From Thermocatellispora tengchongensis (GTDB lineage: Bacteria; Actinomycetota; Actinomycetes; Streptosporangiales; Streptosporangiaceae): DNA of 64,000 bases. The stretch covers positions 112,397 through 176,396 of the forward strand of contig NZ_JACHGN010000002.1 of NCBI RefSeq assembly GCF_014202315.1, written 5' to 3'. The translations under genes and the position numbers were made by a program. The notes beneath the pieces are model-generated. The model saw only the letters and a list, made by a program, of their open reading frames with translations. It was not told the DNA's origin and did no database searches. Positions 9,923 through 18,579 of the stretch are shown one piece after another. The number at the start of each line of letters is the position of its first letter. The first letter of the stretch is position 1.

Positions 9923-11473
9923 CTACTCCGCGGGAGCGGAGGACGACCGGGCGGAGCGGAGGGGGAGCTCCTTCAGGGCCAGGGCGGCGAGGGCGCCGAG
10001 CAGGGCGACCGGCACGCCGACCAGGAACACCATGTGCAGGGCCCGGGTGAAGGACTCCAGGATCACCTCCAGCAGCGGGGCGGGCAGGCCGCGGATCGCC
10101 TCGGGGGCGCCCAGGTTGGGCGTGCCGCCGCCGCCGACCTGGATGTGCGCGGCCCGCAGGCCGGAGGCCAGCTCGGCGGAGAGCCGGTTGGTCAGGATGG
10201 CGCCGAAGGCGGCCACGCCGACGGCGCCGCCGAGGGAGCGGAAGAACGCCACGCCGGAGGTGGTGGCGGCCATGTCGGCGCGGGTGACGGCGTTCTGCGC
10301 GGCGAGGATGAGGATCTGCATGCAGGCGCCGAGGCCGGCGCCGAGCACGGCCATGTAGACGCCGATGAGCACCAGCGGGCTGTCCACGTGCAGCGTCGAG
10401 AGCAGGTACAGCCCGAGCGCGACCAGGACCATGCCGGCGACCGGGAAGACCTTCCAGCGTCCGGTGCGGGTGACGAACCGGCCGACCGCGATCGAGGCGA
10501 CGAGCAGGGCCAGCACCATCGGCAGGGTCATCAGGCCGGAGGTGGTGGGGCTCATGCCCTTGACGATCTGCAGGTACTGCGGCATGAACATCAGCGCGCC
10601 GAACATGGAGCCGCCGACCAGCAGCGACGCCGCGGAGGTGAGCACGAAGGTGCGGTTGCGGAACAGCCGCGGCGGCAGGATCGGGTCGGCCGCCCTGCGC
10701 TCGGCGAGCACGGCGAGGCCGAACAGCGCCACGCTGAGCGCGCCCAGGCCGTAGGTCCAGCCGGAGTTCCACTCGAACTCCGTGCCCCCGAAGGACAGCA
10801 GCAGCATCAGGGCCGTGGTGCCGCCGGTGATGGTCGTGGCGCCCCACCAGTCCACCCGGGCGTCCCGGCGCACGAAGGGCAGCTTGAGCACCCGCTGGAT
10901 GACGAAGAAGGCGACGACGGCGAACGGGATGCTGATCCAGAAGCACCAGCGCCAGGACAGGTTGTCCACGATGAACCCGCCGAGCAGCGGTCCCGCGACG
11001 GTGGAGACCCCGAACACCGCGCCGATGTAGCCGGAGTAGCGCCCGCGCTCGCGCGGCTCGACGACGTCGCCGAGGATGATCTGCGGCAGCGCCTGGAGGC
11101 CGCCGGCGCCGATGCCCTGCAACGCGCGGGCCGCGATGAGCTGGCCCATGTTCTGGGCGAACCCGGCGGCGATGGCGGCGATGGTGAACACGCCCAGGGC
11201 GACCTGGAACATCCGCTTCCTGCCGTACAGGTCGGAGAGCTTGCCCCACAGCGGGGTGGACGCGGTCATGGTCAGCAGCGTGGCGCTCGCGACCCAGGCG
11301 AGCTGGTCCTGCCCGCCCAGTGTGCCCACGATCGTGGGCAGCGCGGTCGCCACGACCGACGTCGAGATCATCGACGTCAGCATGGCCAGCATCAGACCGG
11401 CCAGGATCTCCAGCACCTGCCTGTGGGTGAAGCGTGGCGCGGCGTCCGTCTTGGCCGGTTGTTCGGTCAGCAA
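9923..11473 (-). CDS. MFS multidrug exporter, DHA2 (EmrB/QacA) family
   Basis: 516 residues, the size of a 14-helix DHA2 drug:proton antiporter. Visible motifs are LYGRKRMF after helix 2 (motif A) and a GPLLGG stretch in helix 5 (antiporter motif C), with GIGAGGLQALPQ typical of the family. The start is TTG after an AGGGGGG site. A TetR regulator diverges 79 bp away and is the likely repressor. The exported drug is unknown. Confidence 0.92.
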   Translation of the reverse strand: MLTEQPAKTDAAPRFTHRQVLEILAGLMLAMLTSMISTSVVATALPTIVGTLGGQDQLAWVASATLLTMTASTPLWGKLSDLYGRKRMFQVALGVFTIAAIAAGFAQNMGQLIAARALQGIGAGGLQALPQIILGDVVEPRERGRYSGYIGAVFGVSTVAGPLLGGFIVDNLSWRWCFWISIPFAVVAFFVIQRVLKLPFVRRDARVDWWGATTITGGTTALMLLLSFGGTEFEWNSGWTYGLGALSVALFGLAVLAERRAADPILPPRLFRNRTFVLTSAASLLVGGSMFGALMFMPQYLQIVKGMSPTTSGLMTLPMVLALLVASIAVGRFVTRTGRWKVFPVAGMVLVALGLYLLSTLHVDSPLVLIGVYMAVLGAGLGACMQILILAAQNAVTRADMAATTSGVAFFRSLGGAVGVAAFGAILTNRLSAELASGLRAAHIQVGGGGTPNLGAPEAIRGLPAPLLEVILESFTRALHMVFLVGVPVALLGALAALALKELPLRSARSSSAPAE

Positions 11474-11511
11474 GGAACCCCCCTAATACCTGTACGATGC
11501 ACATAAAAGTA

Positions 11512-11527
11512 GTAGACGCGTGTTTAC
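11512..11527. promoter_or_regulatory. imperfect palindrome, candidate TetR operator
   Basis: GTAGACGCGTGTTTAC matches its own reverse complement at 12 of 16 positions and lies between the divergent exporter and TetR genes. Position is the main support. Confidence 0.45.
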
Positions 11528-11552
11528 CCGTCAAATCTGGGAGGATGGGGAG

Positions 11553-12125
11553 GTGGACGAGGTACGGGTGCGCGACAAGGAGGGCACCCGCAAGCGCATA
11601 CTCGACGCCGCCCGGCGGCTGTTCGCCGAGCTGGGCTACGAGCACGTCACCATGCGGCTCATCGCCGCCGAGGCCGGCGCCAACATCGCCCTGATCAACC
11701 GCTACTTCGGCGCCAAGCGCGAGCTGTTCGCCGAGGTCCTGGCCCAGCAGGGCCGCTTCCCCGGGGTGCTCGACGTGCGCGACGAGGCCGACCTGCCGCG
11801 CGCCCTGGCCGAGTACGTCGCCGACCGGCTCGCCTCCGACACCGGCAGCCCCGTCGTGGCCACGCTCAGCCGCTCGTCCTCCAGCCCCGAGATCCACGAG
11901 CTGATCCGCGATCGGGTCGACTCCGCGATCCTCGGCCCTCTCCAGGACCGGATCACCGGCCCCGACGCCCGCCTGCGCGCCGGCCTGGCCACCGCCCTGA
12001 TCATGGGCACCGGCACGCTGCGGCAGCTCTTCGGCGCCGACGCCGTACGCGACTACGACCGCGAGGCCGTGGTCGATCGCCTGACCGCCGTCTTCACCGC
12101 TTGCCTGACCGCCCCAACCAGGTGA
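11553..12125 (+). CDS. TetR-family regulator of the divergent exporter
   Basis: 190 residues from the GTG at 11553, which has a GGGAGGATGGGGAG purine tract before it; an in-frame GTG at 11520 would add 11 residues but overlaps the candidate operator. The N-terminal helix-turn-helix reads GTRKRILDAARRLFAELGYE...RYFGAKRELFAEV. The C-terminal half is the variable ligand-binding helical domain. Divergence from an MFS exporter suggests it derepresses efflux when the drug binds. Confidence 0.92.
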   Translation: MDEVRVRDKEGTRKRILDAARRLFAELGYEHVTMRLIAAEAGANIALINRYFGAKRELFAEVLAQQGRFPGVLDVRDEADLPRALAEYVADRLASDTGSPVVATLSRSSSSPEIHELIRDRVDSAILGPLQDRITGPDARLRAGLATALIMGTGTLRQLFGADAVRDYDREAVVDRLTAVFTACLTAPTR

Positions 12126-12242
12126 TCGGGCCACCCGGACCAGCCCGGCCTCACCTCGCCGCCACGCCCGGAGCACACGGCCTGCCGGAAAAGCCGCCGT
12201 CTATGGGCGCATGTTGCCAATGAACCCGGCCCCGCACCTGGT

Positions 12243-12255
12243 TAGCTTGCCGCTG
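12243..12255 (+). promoter_or_regulatory. leaderless -10 element of the carbamate kinase gene
   Basis: TAGCTT at 12243-12248 is followed by 6 nt and then the GTG start at 12255. No ribosome-binding site is present, which fits a leaderless transcript starting at the GTG. Confidence 0.5.
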
Positions 12256-13160
12256 TGGGAGAACGGCTCGTGATCGCGCTCGGCGGCAACGCCATGACCG
12301 CGCCCGACGGCAGCGCCTCGCCGCAGGACCAGCGCGCGGCCGTCGAGGCGGCGATGAAGCACGTCGGCTCCCTCGCCGCCGCCGGCCATCAGGTGATGCT
12401 CACCCACGGCAACGGCCCGCAGGTGGGCAACCTGCTGCTGAAGAACCAGATCGCCGCCGACGTGGTGCCGCCGGTCCCGCTCGACTGGTGCGGCGCCCAG
12501 ACCCAGGGCACGATCGGCACGCTGATCCTCAACGCGCTCACCCACCCCGCCGCGGTCGTCGTCACCCGCACCCTCGTGGACGCCGCCGACCCCGCCTTCG
12601 AGGACCCGGTCAAGCCCATCGGCCGCTACTTCACCGAACAGGAGGCCCGCCGCCTGGAACGCCTCGGCCAGACCTGGCGCCGCTTCGAGCGTGGCTGGCG
12701 GCGCGTCGTGGCCTCGCCCGAGCCGCGCGAGATCCTGGACGCCCCGGCCGCCGCCGCCCTGCTGGACCGCGGGTACGTCGTGGTGGCCGCGGGAGGCGGG
12801 GGAGTGCCGGTGGTGCGCGGCACCGACGGGCGCCTGCGCGGGGTCGAGGCCGTGGTGGACAAGGACCTGGCCGCGGCGCTGCTCGCCCGCTCCATCGGCG
12901 CGAGCGCCCTGGTCATCGCCACCGACGTGCCCTGCGCCGTCGCCGGCTACGGCACCCCCGCCGCCCGCCCGATCCGCGAGACCACCGCCGCCGAGCTGCG
13001 CCTCCTGCACGCGGCCGGCCACTTCGCGCGTGGCAGCATGGGCCCCAAGGTCGAGGCCGCGCTCCGCTTCGTCGAGCACGGCGGCGCCCGCGCCGTGATC
13101 TGCTCCCTGGACGACCTGGGCGCGGCGATCACCGGCACTGCCGGGACGGTGGTCCGATAA
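12255..13160 (+). CDS. arcC: carbamate kinase
   Basis: 301 residues, normal length. Amino-acid-kinase fold: LVIALGGNAM at the start, THGNGPQVGNLLLKN, VVAAGGGGVPVV, VVDKDLAAALLA, and FARGSMGPKVEAAL near the end, all typical of carbamate kinase. It interconverts carbamoyl phosphate plus ADP with carbamate (ammonia and CO2) plus ATP. No arginine deiminase or ornithine carbamoyltransferase is adjacent; instead a cyanuric acid hydrolase/barbiturase homologue follows, suggesting a role in nitrogen-heterocycle or ureide breakdown. Confidence 0.92.
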   Translation: MGERLVIALGGNAMTAPDGSASPQDQRAAVEAAMKHVGSLAAAGHQVMLTHGNGPQVGNLLLKNQIAADVVPPVPLDWCGAQTQGTIGTLILNALTHPAAVVVTRTLVDAADPAFEDPVKPIGRYFTEQEARRLERLGQTWRRFERGWRRVVASPEPREILDAPAAAALLDRGYVVVAAGGGGVPVVRGTDGRLRGVEAVVDKDLAAALLARSIGASALVIATDVPCAVAGYGTPAARPIRETTAAELRLLHAAGHFARGSMGPKVEAALRFVEHGGARAVICSLDDLGAAITGTAGTVVR

Positions 13161-13225
13161 AAGGCGGTCCGATAGAAGACGGTCCGATAGAAGACGGTCC
13201 GATAGAAGGCGATCCGATAAAGGCC
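13151..13225. repeat. five tandem 15-bp units after arcC
   Basis: Units GGTCCGATAAAAGGC, GGTCCGATAGAAGAC (twice), GGTCCGATAGAAGGC and GATCCGATAAAGGCC run from 13151 to 13225. The arcC stop TAA is in the first unit. Because each unit repeats CGATAG or CGATAA in the arcC frame, the array offers up to five successive in-frame stops. Confidence 0.9.
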
Positions 13226-13265
13226 CGACACCGACCATGACGACATGCTGAGCAGAGGGATGGAA

Positions 13266-14372
13266 ATGCCGGATCCGATCGAGGTACGCAAGGTTCCCAT
13301 CGAGAGCGTGACCGACGCGTCCGGGCTCGCCCGGCTGATCGACGACGGAGTGATCGAGGCCGACCGGGTGCTCGCCGTCATCGGCAAGACCGAGGGCAAC
13401 GGCGGCGTGAACGACTACACCCGCATCCTCGCCGACCGGGCGTTCCGCGAGGTGCTGATCGCCAAGGGCACCCGCACCCCCGAGGAGGTCGCGCAGATCC
13501 CGCTGGTGTGGTCGGGCGGCACCGACGGCGTGCTCAGCCCGCACGCGACCATCTTCGCCACCGTGGACCCGGCCACCGCCCCGCGTACCGAGGAGCCCCG
13601 CATCTCGGTGGGCGTGGCCATGAGCGAGGTCATCCTGCCGGAGGACATCGGCAGGCCCGCCATGGTGGAGAAGGTCGCCGCGGGAGTGCGCGAGGCCATG
13701 AAGATCGCCGGCATCGACGACCCCGCCGACGTCCACTACGTGCAGACCAAGACCCCGCTGCTCACGCTGGCCACCATCAACGACGCCAAATCGCGCGGCC
13801 AGGACGTGGTCACCGAGGACACCGGCCCCTCCATGGACATCTCCAACTCCACCACCGCCCTCGGCATCGCCGTCGCCCTGGGCGAGATCGAGATGCCCAG
13901 GGCCGACCAGATCCACCGCGACCTGTCCCTGTACTCCTCGGTCGCCTCCTGCTCCAGCGGGGTCGAGCTGGACCGGGCGCAGATCGTGGTGGTCGGCAAC
14001 GTACGCGGCATCGGCGGGCGCTACCGCATCGGCCACAGCGTGATGAAGGACGCCCTGGACGCCGACGGCATCTGGGAGGCGATCCGCTCCAGCGGCATCG
14101 ACCTGCCCGAGCGCCCCCACCCCAGCGACCTGCGCGGACGCCTGGTCAACGTGTTCATGAAGTGCGAGGCCGACCCGACGGGCCGCGTACGCGGGCGGCG
14201 CAACATCATGCTCGACGACAGCGACGTCCACTGGCACCGCCAGATCAAGGCCACCGTCGGCGGCGTGGCCGCCAGCGTGACCGGCGACCCGGCCGTCTTC
14301 GTCTCCGTGGCCGCCGTCCACCAGGGCCCCTCCGGCGGCGGCCCCGTAGCCGCCATCGCCGACCTAGGCTGA
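13266..14372 (+). CDS. ring-opening amidohydrolase (cyanuric acid hydrolase/barbiturase family)
   Basis: 368 residues from the ATG at 13266, which has AGAGGGA 5 nt upstream; ATG 13245 would add 7. The family has three structural repeats, each giving a Ser-Lys pair to a threefold active site. The lysines seen are Lys41 (IGKTEGNGG), Lys162 (QTKTPLL) and Lys299 (FMKCEAD); the serines are Ser83 (WSGGTDG), Ser230/231 (CSSGVEL) and Ser356 (GPSGGGP). These fall close to the AtzD positions (Lys42/162/296, Ser85/233/344). Whether the substrate is cyanuric acid, barbiturate or another cyclic imide cannot be read from this. It follows carbamate kinase by 105 bp on the same strand and probably shares its pathway. 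Confidence 0.9.
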   Translation: MPDPIEVRKVPIESVTDASGLARLIDDGVIEADRVLAVIGKTEGNGGVNDYTRILADRAFREVLIAKGTRTPEEVAQIPLVWSGGTDGVLSPHATIFATVDPATAPRTEEPRISVGVAMSEVILPEDIGRPAMVEKVAAGVREAMKIAGIDDPADVHYVQTKTPLLTLATINDAKSRGQDVVTEDTGPSMDISNSTTALGIAVALGEIEMPRADQIHRDLSLYSSVASCSSGVELDRAQIVVVGNVRGIGGRYRIGHSVMKDALDADGIWEAIRSSGIDLPERPHPSDLRGRLVNVFMKCEADPTGRVRGRRNIMLDDSDVHWHRQIKATVGGVAASVTGDPAVFVSVAAVHQGPSGGGPVAAIADLG

Positions 14373-14466
14373 TCGCCGCCTGACGTCAGCCTGACGCAGT
14401 CTGACCCAGGCCGGGCGCAGCCTGACGACCTGCGCCCGGCCCCGCCCGCACGACCGACTACGCTGC

Positions 14467-15030
14467 ATGAGCGTGGTGAGCATTCCCCGGCCCCTGGTGC
14501 CCGACGACGACGGCAGCGCCGACGCCTCCGTGTCGGCCGCCCTGGCCGCCTTCTCCGCAGGCACGGCGGACGCCGTGCAGGTGCTCACCGCGCTCAGCAC
14601 CGCCCGGGTGCTCGTGCCGGTCGTCGCGCTGCTCACCGAGTCCGAGGTGGGCGCGCACGGCATCCGGCAGGAGAAGGAGAGCGAGATGGCCCTCCCCAAG
14701 CTGATCGGCGAGGACGGCCGCGAGGCGGTGCTCGCCTTCACCGGCACCGACTCCCTCACCCGCTGGCGCCCCGACGCCCGCCCCATCCAGGCCACCGGCC
14801 CCCAGGTCTGCCGCGCCGCCGTCCAGGAACAGGCCGCCGCCGTGGTCGTGGACGTCGCGGGTCCCGTCCCCTTCGTCATAGAAGGCACCCTCCTCCAGGC
14901 CCTGGCCGCCATGGACGGCCCCCCGGAGACCCTGGCCGCCCGCCTGTCCGGCACCGGCGTGACCGTCGCCCGCCTGGCCCCCACCCCTCCTCCCCGCCGC
15001 CGTTTCCCCTGGCTCCGCCGCCCCCGCTGA
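14467..15030 (+). CDS. SseB-like domain protein
   Basis: 187 residues. The middle resembles the SseB N-terminal domain seen in many actinobacterial proteins: LVPVVALLTESEVG, a KESEMALPKLIGEDGREAV stretch, AFTGTDSLTRW and a VVVDVAGP strand. The C-terminus is basic and Pro/Arg-rich. Function is not established. It lies 94 bp after the amidohydrolase on the same strand but has no visible link to it. Confidence 0.8.
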   Translation: MSVVSIPRPLVPDDDGSADASVSAALAAFSAGTADAVQVLTALSTARVLVPVVALLTESEVGAHGIRQEKESEMALPKLIGEDGREAVLAFTGTDSLTRWRPDARPIQATGPQVCRAAVQEQAAAVVVDVAGPVPFVIEGTLLQALAAMDGPPETLAARLSGTGVTVARLAPTPPPRRRFPWLRRPR

Positions 15031-15426
15031 CCCTCCAGGGGACGGGCGCGCCCACTTCCCCAAGGCTCCGGCCCTCGCGCCGCACCCTTTGTGCGGGGAC
15101 GGGGCATGGCGTGTGACCGCCGCCGCTCGGCGCCTCCGCTGCTCGTGCTGCCCCTCAGGACTCGTGCTGCCCCTCAGGAGTGGACGGAACGTGGCGGGTG
15201 GTCGCCGCTTCCCCCTTGGCTTGACACGCGGCGTCCTGACGTGGGGGGCGTACGCCGTATCCGGCGCGCTGAGGGCTGGGCGGGACGGCGGGTGAGTAGG
15301 GGGTTACTCATGTCCGTGTGCCGGAGGGCGGCGTATCACTGGAGGACCGGCGAGAAGGGGGCCTGTCACGACCGCCCGTGCCGGGCGGTGTCGTGCTCAC
15401 TGAAGGACTCACTGAAGGAGATCACG
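15031..15426. other. intergenic region upstream of the CAP protein gene
   Basis: About 400 nt without a convincing gene. Contents seen: a perfect inverted repeat at 15293-15310, and CACTGAAGGA repeated imperfectly just before the CAP gene, the last copy providing its ribosome site (AAGGAG 15415-15420). Confidence 0.6.
15293..15310. promoter_or_regulatory. inverted repeat upstream of the CAP protein gene
   Basis: TGAGTA-GGGGGT-TACTCA is a perfect inverted repeat with 6-bp arms 117 bp before the CAP gene. It could be an operator or the base of an mRNA hairpin; nothing identifies the binder. Confidence 0.4.
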
Positions 15427-16047
15427 GTGAAGCGCACCAATCGTTTTCTCGAAGTCGCCGCGGTCGCCGGCGTCCTCGTCCTGGGCGTTTCGGGCCTGGG
15501 GGCTACGGCGAGCGCGGCGGTGAGTGCCGCGCCCGGATGCGATGTCGCGGCGGCCTACTACGACACGGCTCCGAACAGCGGCAACATCGCCATGGTGAGC
15601 AATGCGGTGCACTGCCTCATCGACGCCGAGCGGGCCGCGGCCGGGCTTCCCCCGCTGACCCGGGTGAGCTCGCTGGACGCCGCGGCGTCCGGGCACGCCG
15701 CTGCCGCGGCGAGCCTGAAGTGGTGGAGCCCGGGAGCGGATTCGCACACCAACCCGCAGACCGGTTCGACGCCGTGGAGCCGCATCACGGGCGCGGGCTA
15801 CTGCCCGAACCCGGTGTCGTGGGCCTACGCCGAGACGACGTACACCGGGTGGGGCGGCTCGGGGACGCCGAGGGCCGCCGTTCACTGGTGGGTGCACGTC
15901 AGCACGTACGGGCATCGCCAGATCGTCCTGAGCCCGACGCTGACCCAGCTCGGCGTGGGCGTCGCGGCCGGAGCGGCGGACCCGGCCGGGGCGGGCGGGA
16001 GCGGCGGAGGCACCTACGTGGTCGACTTCGGGCGTTGCCAGCAGTAG
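15427..16047 (+). CDS. secreted CAP/SCP-domain protein
   Basis: 206 residues. GTG start with AAGGAG 6 nt upstream. An N-terminal signal peptide (MKRTNRFLEVAAVAGVLVLG... ending near ASAA) leads into a CAP domain: NAVHCLIDAERAAAGLPPLT, then HAAAAASLKWW, WSRITGAGYC, WAYAETTYTGWG and VHWWVHVSTYGHRQIVLSP. The GHRQIVLSP strand and tandem His/Glu positions are typical of bacterial CAP proteins. Four cysteines in the mature part could form disulfides. Function of bacterial CAP proteins is generally unclear. Confidence 0.88.
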   Translation: MKRTNRFLEVAAVAGVLVLGVSGLGATASAAVSAAPGCDVAAAYYDTAPNSGNIAMVSNAVHCLIDAERAAAGLPPLTRVSSLDAAASGHAAAAASLKWWSPGADSHTNPQTGSTPWSRITGAGYCPNPVSWAYAETTYTGWGGSGTPRAAVHWWVHVSTYGHRQIVLSPTLTQLGVGVAAGAADPAGAGGSGGGTYVVDFGRCQQ

Positions 16048-16112
16048 CCGGTGGCGGCTATCGCCGCGCAGTGACCGGCGTTGGCAGGCGTCGGCCCTCC
16101 CCGCCCCGGGGC

Positions 16113-16128
16113 ATGCCGGCTTCGGCAT
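16113..16128. terminator. hairpin downstream of the CAP protein gene
   Basis: ATGCCG-GCTT-CGGCAT forms a perfect 6-bp stem; flanking CCGCCCC and GGGGCGG can extend it with an internal loop. It lies between the CAP and prepilin peptidase genes and probably ends the first transcript. Confidence 0.55.
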
Positions 16129-16155
16129 ACCGCTGTGGGGCGGGGGAGGGCGGCG

Positions 16156-16168
16156 TAGGGTCGGGGGC
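16156..16168 (+). promoter_or_regulatory. leaderless -10 element of the prepilin peptidase gene
   Basis: TAGGGT (16156-16161) stands 7 nt before the GTG at 16169 with no ribosome-binding site between them. Confidence 0.5.
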
Positions 16169-16834
16169 GTGGTGGGGTGGGCGGTGGGGCTGGCGGTCGT
16201 GGTGGGGGTCGCGGCGGGGCGGTTGCAGCGGGAGTGCGTGGTCGCCGAGCGGTGGCGGGAGGCCGGGGTCGCGGGGCTGGGCGGGGCCGGAGGGCTGGGG
16301 TGGGGGCGGTTCTCGGCGGTCACGGTCCTCGGGCTCCTCGCCGTGGGGGTGGCGCTCGGCGGGCGGCCCGGGGAGGTCGTGGCGGCCGGGTGGCTGGTCG
16401 TGGTGGGGGTGCCGCTCGTGCTGATCGACGTGGGGCTGCTGCGGCTGCCCGATCCGCTGACCGGGCTGGCGTACGTGGGCGTGCTGGCGGCGCTGGGGGG
16501 CGCCGCCGTCGCGGCCGGGCGGTACGACGCGCTGGGGCGGGCGGCGCTGGCCGGGGTGGCGCTGGCGGGGTTCTATCTTGTGATGTTCGTCATCAGCCCG
16601 GCGGGCGTCGGGCTGGGGGACGTGAAGCTGGCGGGCGCGCTGGGCACGGCCCTGGGCTGGTACGGGTGGGGGCAGGTCGCCGCGGGCACGTTCGCGGCGT
16701 ACGCGCTGGCGGCCGCGTACGGGCTGGGGCTGATGGCGCTGCGCGGCGCGGGACGCAAGACGGAGCTGCCGTTCGGGCCGTTCATGCTGCTCGGGGCGCT
16801 GGCGGTGATCTGCCACGCGGGCGCGGGCGGGTGA
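16169..16834 (+). CDS. A24-family prepilin peptidase-like membrane protein
   Basis: 221 residues with about seven hydrophobic helices. The two catalytic aspartates of type IV prepilin peptidases are in LIDVGLLRLPDPLT and GLGDVKLAGALG, the latter being the GxGDxK-type motif. The N-terminal zinc/methylase region of PilD is absent, as in the short actinobacterial enzymes. It probably processes prepilin-like pseudopilins, but no pilus gene is in the window. Very G-rich sequence gives Ala/Val/Gly-heavy helices. Confidence 0.85.
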   Translation: MVGWAVGLAVVVGVAAGRLQRECVVAERWREAGVAGLGGAGGLGWGRFSAVTVLGLLAVGVALGGRPGEVVAAGWLVVVGVPLVLIDVGLLRLPDPLTGLAYVGVLAALGGAAVAAGRYDALGRAALAGVALAGFYLVMFVISPAGVGLGDVKLAGALGTALGWYGWGQVAAGTFAAYALAAAYGLGLMALRGAGRKTELPFGPFMLLGALAVICHAGAGG

Positions 16835-16876
16835 GCCGTGGCGGCGCCGCGCGAGTGACATGGAACAATTGATTTC

Positions 16877-18082
16877 ATGTTGCGCTGGTTGACCGCAGGG
16901 GAGTCACACGGCCCCGAACTCGTCGCGATCCTGGAAGGCCTGCCCGCCGGGGTGGAGGTGACCACCGCCGACATCGCCGAGGCGCTGCGGCGGCGCCGGC
17001 TCGGCTATGGCCGGGGCGCGCGGATGAAGTTCGAGCAGGACGTGGTGACCATCGTCGGAGGGGTGCGCCACGGCCGCACGCTGGGCAGCCCCGTCGCCGT
17101 GCGCGTCGCCAACAGCGAGTGGCCCAAGTGGGAGACCGTCATGGCGGCCGACCCCGTCGATCCCGAGGTGCTGGAGGGGCAGGCGCGCAACGCGCCGCTC
17201 TCGCGCCCGCGTCCGGGGCACGCCGACCTGTCCGGCATGCAGAAGTACGGCTTCGACGACGCCCGCCCGGTGCTCGACCGGGCCAGCGCGCGCGAGACCG
17301 CCGCCCGGGTGGCGCTCGGCCGGGTCGCGACCGCGTTCCTGAAGCAGGCGCTGGGTGTGGACATCGTCAGCCACGTGGTGTCGATCGGCCGGGCCCAGGC
17401 CCCCGAGGGCGTCATCCCCGGTCCGGGCGACCTGGCCGCGGTCGATGAGGACCCGGTGCGCTGCTACGACCCCGACGCCAGCGCCGCGATGGTCAACGAG
17501 ATCGAGACCGCCCGCAAGGAGGGCGACACGCTCGGCGGCGTCGTCGAGGTGGTGGCCTACGGCCTGCCGCCGGGCCTGGGCAGCTACGTGCACTGGGACC
17601 GGCGCCTCGACTCCCGCCTGGCGGGCGCGCTGATGGGCATCCAGGCGATCAAGGGCGTCGAGGTCGGCGACGGCTTCGAGACCGCCCGGCGCCGCGGCTC
17701 CCACGCCCACGACGAGATCGTCGGTGAGCCGGGCGGCGTGCGCCGGGTCACCAACCGCGCCGGCGGCATCGAGGGCGGCATGACCAACGGCGAGCCGCTG
17801 CGGGTGCGCGCGGCCATGAAGCCGATCTCCACCGTGCCGCGCGCGCTGTCCACGGTGGACGTCCGCACCGGCGAGCCCGCCAAGGCCATCAACCAGCGCT
17901 CCGACGTGTGCTCCGTCCCGGCGGCCGGCGTCGTCGCCGAGGCGATGGTCGCGCTGGTGCTCGCCGACGCCGCGGTGGAGAAGTTCGGCGGCGACTCCGT
18001 CGAGGAGGTCGCGCGCAACCTGAGCGGCTATCTTTCCTCCATGCTCAAGCCACCACACCCGCAGTCGGCGGTGACCACATGA
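16877..18082 (+). CDS. aroC: chorismate synthase
   Basis: 401 residues. Converts 5-enolpyruvylshikimate 3-phosphate to chorismate with reduced FMN. Signatures: [11 protein letters not shown] at the start, [39 protein letters not shown] and [13 protein letters not shown]. First gene of a coupled shikimate operon; its TGA overlaps the aroK ATG. Confidence 0.97.
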   Translation: MLRWLTAGESHGPELVAILEGLPAGVEVTTADIAEALRRRRLGYGRGARMKFEQDVVTIVGGVRHGRTLGSPVAVRVANSEWPKWETVMAADPVDPEVLEGQARNAPLSRPRPGHADLSGMQKYGFDDARPVLDRASARETAARVALGRVATAFLKQALGVDIVSHVVSIGRAQAPEGVIPGPGDLAAVDEDPVRCYDPDASAAMVNEIETARKEGDTLGGVVEVVAYGLPPGLGSYVHWDRRLDSRLAGALMGIQAIKGVEVGDGFETARRRGSHAHDEIVGEPGGVRRVTNRAGGIEGGMTNGEPLRVRAAMKPISTVPRALSTVDVRTGEPAKAINQRSDVCSVPAAGVVAEAMVALVLADAAVEKFGGDSVEEVARNLSGYLSSMLKPPHPQSAVTT

Positions 18083-18579
18083 TCCACGCCGTGCTCATCG
18101 GGCCGCCCGGCGCGGGCAAGTCCACCGTCGGCCGCCTGCTCGCCGACCGGCTCGGGGTCGGCTACCGCGACACCGACGACGACGTGGAGGCCGTCGCGGG
18201 CAAGCCCGTCGGCGACATCTTCGTCGAGGACGGCGAGGAGCGCTTCCGCGAACTGGAGGCCGAGGCGGTGCGCCGGGCGCTGGCGAGCCACGACGGCGTG
18301 CTGTCGCTGGGCGGCGGCGCCGTGCTGAAGGAGGAGACCCGGCGCCTGCTCGGCGGCCACCCGGTGGTGTACCTGGAGGTGAGCCTGGCCCAGGCGGTGC
18401 AGCGGGTCGGCCTGGCCTCGGCCCGGCCGCTGCTGGTGCTCAACCCGCGCAGCAGGTTGAAGAAGCTGCTCGACGAGCGCCGCCCGGTCTACGAGGCGCT
18501 GGCCAAGCTGACCGTCAAGACCGACGACCGCGAGCCCGACGACATCGCCGAGGAGATCGCGGGGGTGTTCGGCCGGTGA
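18079..18579 (+). CDS. aroK: shikimate kinase
   Basis: 166 residues, usual size. Walker [10 protein letters not shown] is near the start, the shikimate-binding DTDDDVE follows, then FRELEAEAV and LSLGGGAVL. Phosphorylates shikimate at the 3-hydroxyl. The ATG overlaps the aroC stop and its own TGA overlaps the aroB GTG. Confidence 0.96.
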   Translation: MIHAVLIGPPGAGKSTVGRLLADRLGVGYRDTDDDVEAVAGKPVGDIFVEDGEERFRELEAEAVRRALASHDGVLSLGGGAVLKEETRRLLGGHPVVYLEVSLAQAVQRVGLASARPLLVLNPRSRLKKLLDERRPVYEALAKLTVKTDDREPDDIAEEIAGVFGR

